Below the pieces are notes generated by a model. The model was not told where the DNA came from, did not search any database, and saw only the letters and a list, made by a program, of their open reading frames with translations. Positions 59,127-64,000 of a stretch of 64,000 bases of DNA are shown one piece after another. Source of the stretch: Dreissena polymorpha (lineage: Eukaryota > Mollusca > Bivalvia > Myida > Dreissenidae); contig NC_068366.1 of assembly GCF_020536995.1 (NCBI RefSeq), positions 25,232,973 through 25,296,972 on the forward strand, read 5' to 3'. Numbering within the stretch: the first letter of the stretch is position 1; every line of letters starts with the position of its first letter. A program made the translations under genes and the position numbers.

Positions 59127-59357
59127 TTAATACGTAAGAAATGTCCACTGTATTTATTTTAAATTCAAGATTCAAGAACTGATGTAACTAATATGTTTTA
59201 CTTAAATGTCATCTTCCATGTAGATAGATTTAAATAAATAAAATCAAAAAATGATTAATTGTTCTTTTACGCTTCTTGATTAACTTCAAATTACAACTGA
59301 CTTGCTTTGAATAATTTAATTAAGACTTGTTATAATGTCTGTCAGTTGGTTCTTAAA

Positions 59358-59410
59358 CTGTAAGGTCATTCTGCGTTGAGATAAGTACAATCTATAAATA
59401 TATCTGTTGG
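59358..59410 (-). promoter_or_regulatory. Putative gene B promoter block shared with gene A
   Basis: Carries AAGGTCATTCTGCGTTGAGATA (one mismatch to the gene A block) followed on the plus strand by TATAAATATATCTG, that is, an upstream TATA-like sequence on the minus strand. Distance to the ATG is about 235-280 bases, similar to gene A. Confidence 0.45.
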
Positions 59411-59757
59411 TGATGACCTCGTGCTCTTTTATCAAACGTTGTTTAAAGTTACTAGTGTAGAATTAATGGCAATAATGATACACTCTCATTTTGAAGTCAT
59501 AATGTCGAACATAGTTCGAACCTACTAAATTAATGATAATGGCAATAATTAATTTCTCAAACAATACAAAACGCACACATTGAATGCACAGTAGTATACA
59601 GGCTAAGCTTTGTATTATTTTGTTTACTACAAAGCGTATTACGGGCATAGTTTGCTAAACAATATCAAAGTACTGACAGTACTGGTGTGACGATGTTTTT
59701 AAAAAGGACTGATATAAAGCATCTATTTAAGTTTATCTACATCACCACAATTGTGTA

Positions 59758-59995
59758 TGTGGGTACGAACATTTTGGGTAGGAAAAAAAATGGGTACGAA
59801 AATTTTGGGTACAAAAATTATGCCCCCCAAAAAATTAGGTACGTAAAAAGATTTGGTTACGTAAAAAATTTTGGAATGAAAAAAATTGTGTACGAAAATA
59901 AATTTGGTTACGAGCAAAAATTTGGGTCCGAAAAAAAATGGGTACGAAAAAAAATGTGTACGAAAAATGTAGGGTACGAAAAAAAATGGGGGCAC
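59758..59995. repeat. Degenerate 15-20-bp minisatellite, GGGTACGAAAAAAA type
   Basis: About 14 imperfect units built on GGGTACGAAAAAAATT, with both A-run length and the flanking T-run variable. The resulting plus-strand frame reads as YEN-FGY-like repeats and the minus strand as FVPIFF-like repeats; I consider both incidental. Confidence 0.75.
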
Positions 59996-61455
59996 GGGGA
60001 AGTTGTACCCGTGGGGAACTTGATCCTTTCAGCGAAACTGGGAGGCGGGTTACATTCTCGATCAAATATAACAAGAAATATCTTTAAAAAGGTATTCGAC
60101 GTGTATTTTCTGTACCACTCATCTTAAAAAACTGTCTGTTACAGTAAAACGTTTGTGGGTTATAACATTACGTTTCAGCATATAAATTCAAAACTTGACA
60201 TGCTCTTTAATTATACCATGCTCTTTAATTTCACATGTATATTATACCAAACTTTATATTTCGTTGTTTCTTTTCCTAAGTTAATGATGGTATGTGTACG
60301 GACGTGATTTCACAATCCCATGTGCATGAACATATACTTTTTCTCTTTTGTTTATTGCTCTTTTTCTCTAATTCAATAAGCTTAGGCATGTTTGTGTTTT
60401 AAGTACGGCAATAATTTCATGATGATTCCCAATCGAAAGTGGGTATGGGCACATAGTCGTAAGAGCACTTGAATACGGGAAGCGCCCATGAACACATGGT
60501 AAGGTTAACTAAATCTGCGCGCTATGACCTTATATGTGTTTAAAAACGCAAACAATATCCAACAAACGAATGAATATAGTATGTGCACTGATGTGGCTCT
60601 GTAATTTATGTTTGAAAAGTTTATTAAATATGCAAAATGAGAAAACACGCAGAAGAGCGAGTATCACAGGTATGATACGGCTATTATGATGTTTATATAC
60701 CGTAGTCGCTACAACGTTTACAAATGACAGGTTCGAAATAATTCGTTTTCTTTACACTATTGATCGCGTTGAAAGTTAATTATACACGTTTTAATTCGCA
60801 ATTTATTTACTGAATCAAGACAAATGTCAAATACAATACAGAAAAAGCATGGTTGTTTCATTGATCTATAAACATATAATGGATTGAATATAACTGATTT
60901 AAAATTAACGTTGTCAAACTATTATTAAATCTTTTCCCAGAATATGCTGTCCTATTTATATCCGAGCTTCCTATACCTTCAATAATGATAATCAGCGAGG
61001 TATGCCGATTAGAAAAATCGAGCTATCTCAATCGGACTGGCTCGGTCTTTTACATAGGTTGCCATTGTGAAGAATGTTTTCATGATATGATAACTTAGAC
61101 GATGCTTCGCAGCATCGTCAAAAATGGTAATCCTTATTTGTTTTGTCACACATTCAGTAGTGATGTATCATATATCGTTTTATTTGATTTAAGTAATCTT
61201 AGGGTATGTTTATCGTATGTCGCTCTGATGATAAGTGTGACGATATGTTGTGTTCATTTAACATTTGCCGTAATTTACGGGCTGATTTGAGTACATAAGG
61301 TGTTTATACCTTGTGATTGATTTTTTTCTTCTTCATTTTATCGATATATTAATGAAAAGCATGTTTAACTTCTTATTCAAACTATTGCAATGTATTGCTT
61401 GCATGCATGACGTTACATTAAACAGGATAATAGAATCAATAAGTGGAATCTTACT

Positions 61456-61579
61456 TGTATAATTATCGAACTTCTAAATAGAGTTCGCACGTTTAAATAA
61501 ATATATTATGTATAATATATTATATATAGTTTATTTATTTAAACGAGCGGACTCTATTTAGAAGTTCGATAATTATACA
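61456..61579. repeat. Hairpin MITE with about 47-bp arms
   Basis: Left arm TGTATAATTATCGAACTTCT then AAATAGAGTTCGCACGTTTAAATAAA; right arm is its reverse complement with about three mismatches. An AT-rich loop of about 28 bases separates them. No coding content. Confidence 0.8.
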
Positions 61580-63099
61580 TGGTTGTGTATGATTAACATT
61601 TACATGAGGATGAAGGCCCTATTTTAACTATGAATGAACTTAAAAATCAACAGCACGTTTTTATCAATGATCTCACTTAGTTTCGTTGCAAATGATCGAC
61701 TCAGTTGAGTTCACCACTGCATGATACAGTAACTATTTGTGGCGATGTGTAACATCTGTTTATTGTTGATAGGCCCAAAGGCAGTTTATCGCAGAAACGT
61801 TGAAAGAAGACAGATAGTGCTTTATAGCGGTCCGACAACCATGATAGCACGGACAAGACAAGAATTACGAAGAATAGAAATCAGTTAAAATTGATAAGTT
61901 TGTGTTTTATTTATATGTTTGAACCTACTTGAACTAATTAATTAAAAAAATAGATGTATTTAATAACGTTTGATTAAGACGAATATTAAATCGAACGTCA
62001 ATAATGGATCCGAAAGACTAATGTCTAACAAACTCTTAGATAATTCAGCTTTAATTAGGGTAACATTTACAATGTCTATTGTAAGCTCATATCAATAATG
62101 TAACGAAGATATGTTGCAGATGATGCCAAACCTATGCTTTCTTTAGGCAAAAATAAAAGAGAATGCCAGCAGTATATATAAGCATGCTGAAATGTTGATT
62201 TTTTGCATTATAACTACGAATACAATCACGCACATTCGTATTTAAACGTATTCATATTTGATTATTTAACACGCTACATTTTCAAAAGTGTAAATGTGTT
62301 TCCCCTTGTTGTTTAATCAGATAATATCGTAGTTGTTTACAAGCTCTATACACACTTGCTGTGAAAGTCTTTATGTTTGAAATTAATTTGCAATGTTGTA
62401 CACAGTTGCATTTTTTGTTATGTACAAAATATTAATCTGACGGATATTGACACTATGGACAAACGCATAAAAAATTGTTTGAATACAATATGAACTTAGC
62501 GGTAAGGCAGTCTCAATTTATGTGTTGTTTTAATGTATAATTTATATATATATATATATAAGCATAGGGGAAATATAACATAATTAAGTATTCCGCGATA
62601 TACAATTAATACATGCATCATGATTATTTGCGAAAGGTGGTTGCGAACAATCGAATGATACATAAAATCAGACTCGAGTTACATCTTAAACGTTTCAGCA
62701 CTTTGTCATCAAGAGTAACTTTGAATCCGAATATGGGGTCAATAAAGGTGCTTAATTAAGCTTATATTTCTTTTACATGCCGCGTTTGCCAGCGGTTCAA
62801 CACGTGTTGTACTTCACAATAAGGATTGTATAGCATCTGCCGTTTTGCATGATATCGTGCGATAAATGTTACAAGCACGTCATGTATGTCGCAACAAATC
62901 AATATGTAAGATAAAACGTAGGAAACACTTTAATCTAAAGTATTAAGAAGAACTTGTAGATTAGACATTATTTAAGCTTCCGTAGAAACATACTTTAACA
63001 CACATAATTCATATAGAAATACATCTTGATGTACGTCAAACCTCAATTACATCGCGTTGAAAACCGCCCACAAAAAATGCTTATAACGATAATGAAAAT

Positions 63100-63370
63100 T
63101 AATATGTGTCTTGTTCTGATAAAACTGGGCATAATACATGTGCGTAAAGTGTCGTCCCAGATTAGCCTGTGCAGTCCGCACAGGCTAATCAGGGACGTTA
63201 CTTTCCGCATAAACTTGATTTTCGGTAAGGAGGGACTTCCTTGAAACTAAAATTACCATGAAAGCGGAAAGTGTCGTCCCTGATTAGCCTGTGCGGACTG
63301 CACAGGCTAATCTGGGACGACACTTTACGCACTGTCTTGACCAGTTTTCACAGAACAAGACACATATTGT
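63100..63370. repeat. Dreissenid-type hairpin repeat, complete reference copy
   Basis: Two hairpins in tandem. The first is GTGTCGTCCCAGATTAGCC, TGTGCAGTCCGCACA, GGCTAATCAGGGACG. A middle part, CATAAACTTGATTTTCGG to GGAGGGACTTCCTT, follows. The second hairpin is GCGGAAAGTGTCGTCCCTG, ATTAGCCTGTGCGGACTGCAC, AGGCTAATCTGGGACGACAC. It ends TTGACCAGTTTTCACAGAAC. All other copies in the window are readable against this one. Confidence 0.92.
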
Positions 63371-64000
63371 TACAAAACCCGTGTTATCATGCTATACCTC
63401 TGTGGGACATTAAGTAAGAAAGTTGCCCAGTACCGATTCATATACAACAATCGCACTACGTTATTTTAAGATGATATATCATAAAATAACGCCCTATAAT
63501 GTGTCTGGTCTTTCATTATTCTTAATAAGTCTAACACAAATCAATGAACATTATCTTTAAATTAAGCAGACTGTGATTTCACATTTTGCAAAGCAAAGTA
63601 ATCACACGTCATGGAAATAACTCATTTATCATTTGCTTTATAATTAAATTAAACATTGTTATAAAATTTAGCACTATTATGCAAAAATTCCATAATAGAG
63701 CCATTTAATTATAACAGTATGCAAATAACATTGATAACAGAACAAATATAGACTAAACACATCAAATTGCACATTATATAGTTAACTGAGCACATGTACT
63801 TAACTGCTTTTACAACATGCGATCAGAGCTTATAACAATCAGATGGCTTTATTCAGAAATTAAATAATTGAACAAACATTAGGTCAATATCCTCATTGCC
63901 GAACAAACCACTGCTATATAACAAAATCTATATTTCAAATCGACGTGCACTCAAACCATACTACCCTATAAATTCACACAAACTTATGCGATAGCCTTTG

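Larger units (their letters stand above)
59127..64000. other. Upstream and intergenic region
   Basis: Contains the promoter-like block of gene B, a degenerate minisatellite (59,758-59,995), a hairpin MITE (61,456-61,579), a TA run at about 62,542-62,562 and a complete hairpin repeat (63,100-63,370). No exons recognised. Confidence 0.55.

Noticed and set aside
59687-60127. 146-codon plus-strand frame with YENFGY-like repeats, and the overlapping minus frame
   Set aside because: Both arise from the GTACGAAAA minisatellite; no signal, domain or splice support.

Overview
The window is AT-rich animal genomic DNA with short exons, long introns and many interspersed repeats. It carries at least 17 copies of a hairpin repeat with a core like GATTAGCCTGTGCGGACTGC. 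I associate this repeat with dreissenid mussels, so a zebra or quagga mussel chromosome is my best guess. That assignment comes from memory, not from a search.

Layout. (1) 1-8,000: no gene recognised; tRNA-derived SINE heads, short tandem arrays and hairpin-repeat copies. (2) 8,014-20,325, plus strand: a dihydrofolate reductase (DHFR) gene. Five exons are readable (13,639-13,760; 18,078-18,195; 18,617-18,746; 19,849-19,958; 20,217-20,325). One short exon is not found and the third is very divergent. The upstream region and exon 1 are duplicated, and the outer exon 1 (about 10,586-10,691) has decayed. A broken Crypton-like (DUF3504) gene lies on the minus strand inside a DHFR intron (about 14,645-16,752). 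(3) 22,420-31,734 and 36,231-59,126, minus strand: two tandem paralogous genes, called A and B here. Each encodes a secreted protein made of small Cys-rich modules, a Gly/Ser-rich linker, a Thr/Pro mucin-like block and an antistasin-like C-terminal module. Every exon was placed by splice sites; all introns are phase 1 and the reading frames close exactly (265 and 698 residues, or 291 and 724 if a repeat-borne 78-nt exon is used). (4) 59,127-64,000: intergenic, with a shared promoter-like block, a degenerate minisatellite, a hairpin MITE and a complete hairpin repeat.

Mobile DNA has shaped the locus. A pogo-like element with TA duplications sits in one DHFR duplicate. An almost fully palindromic element with an 8-bp target duplication sits in an intron of A. 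A second inverted-repeat family lies at the same relative place in both A and B, and its ends look like a phase-compatible exon. An APE-type LINE lies in an intron of B, exactly at the edge of a duplicated exon-bearing block.

The strongest candidate for something undescribed is the A/B pair: a lineage-type secreted mucin with antistasin-like modules, growing by exon duplication and by a coding 12-bp minisatellite. Its function is unknown; protease inhibition in mucus, byssus or shell matrix is only a guess.
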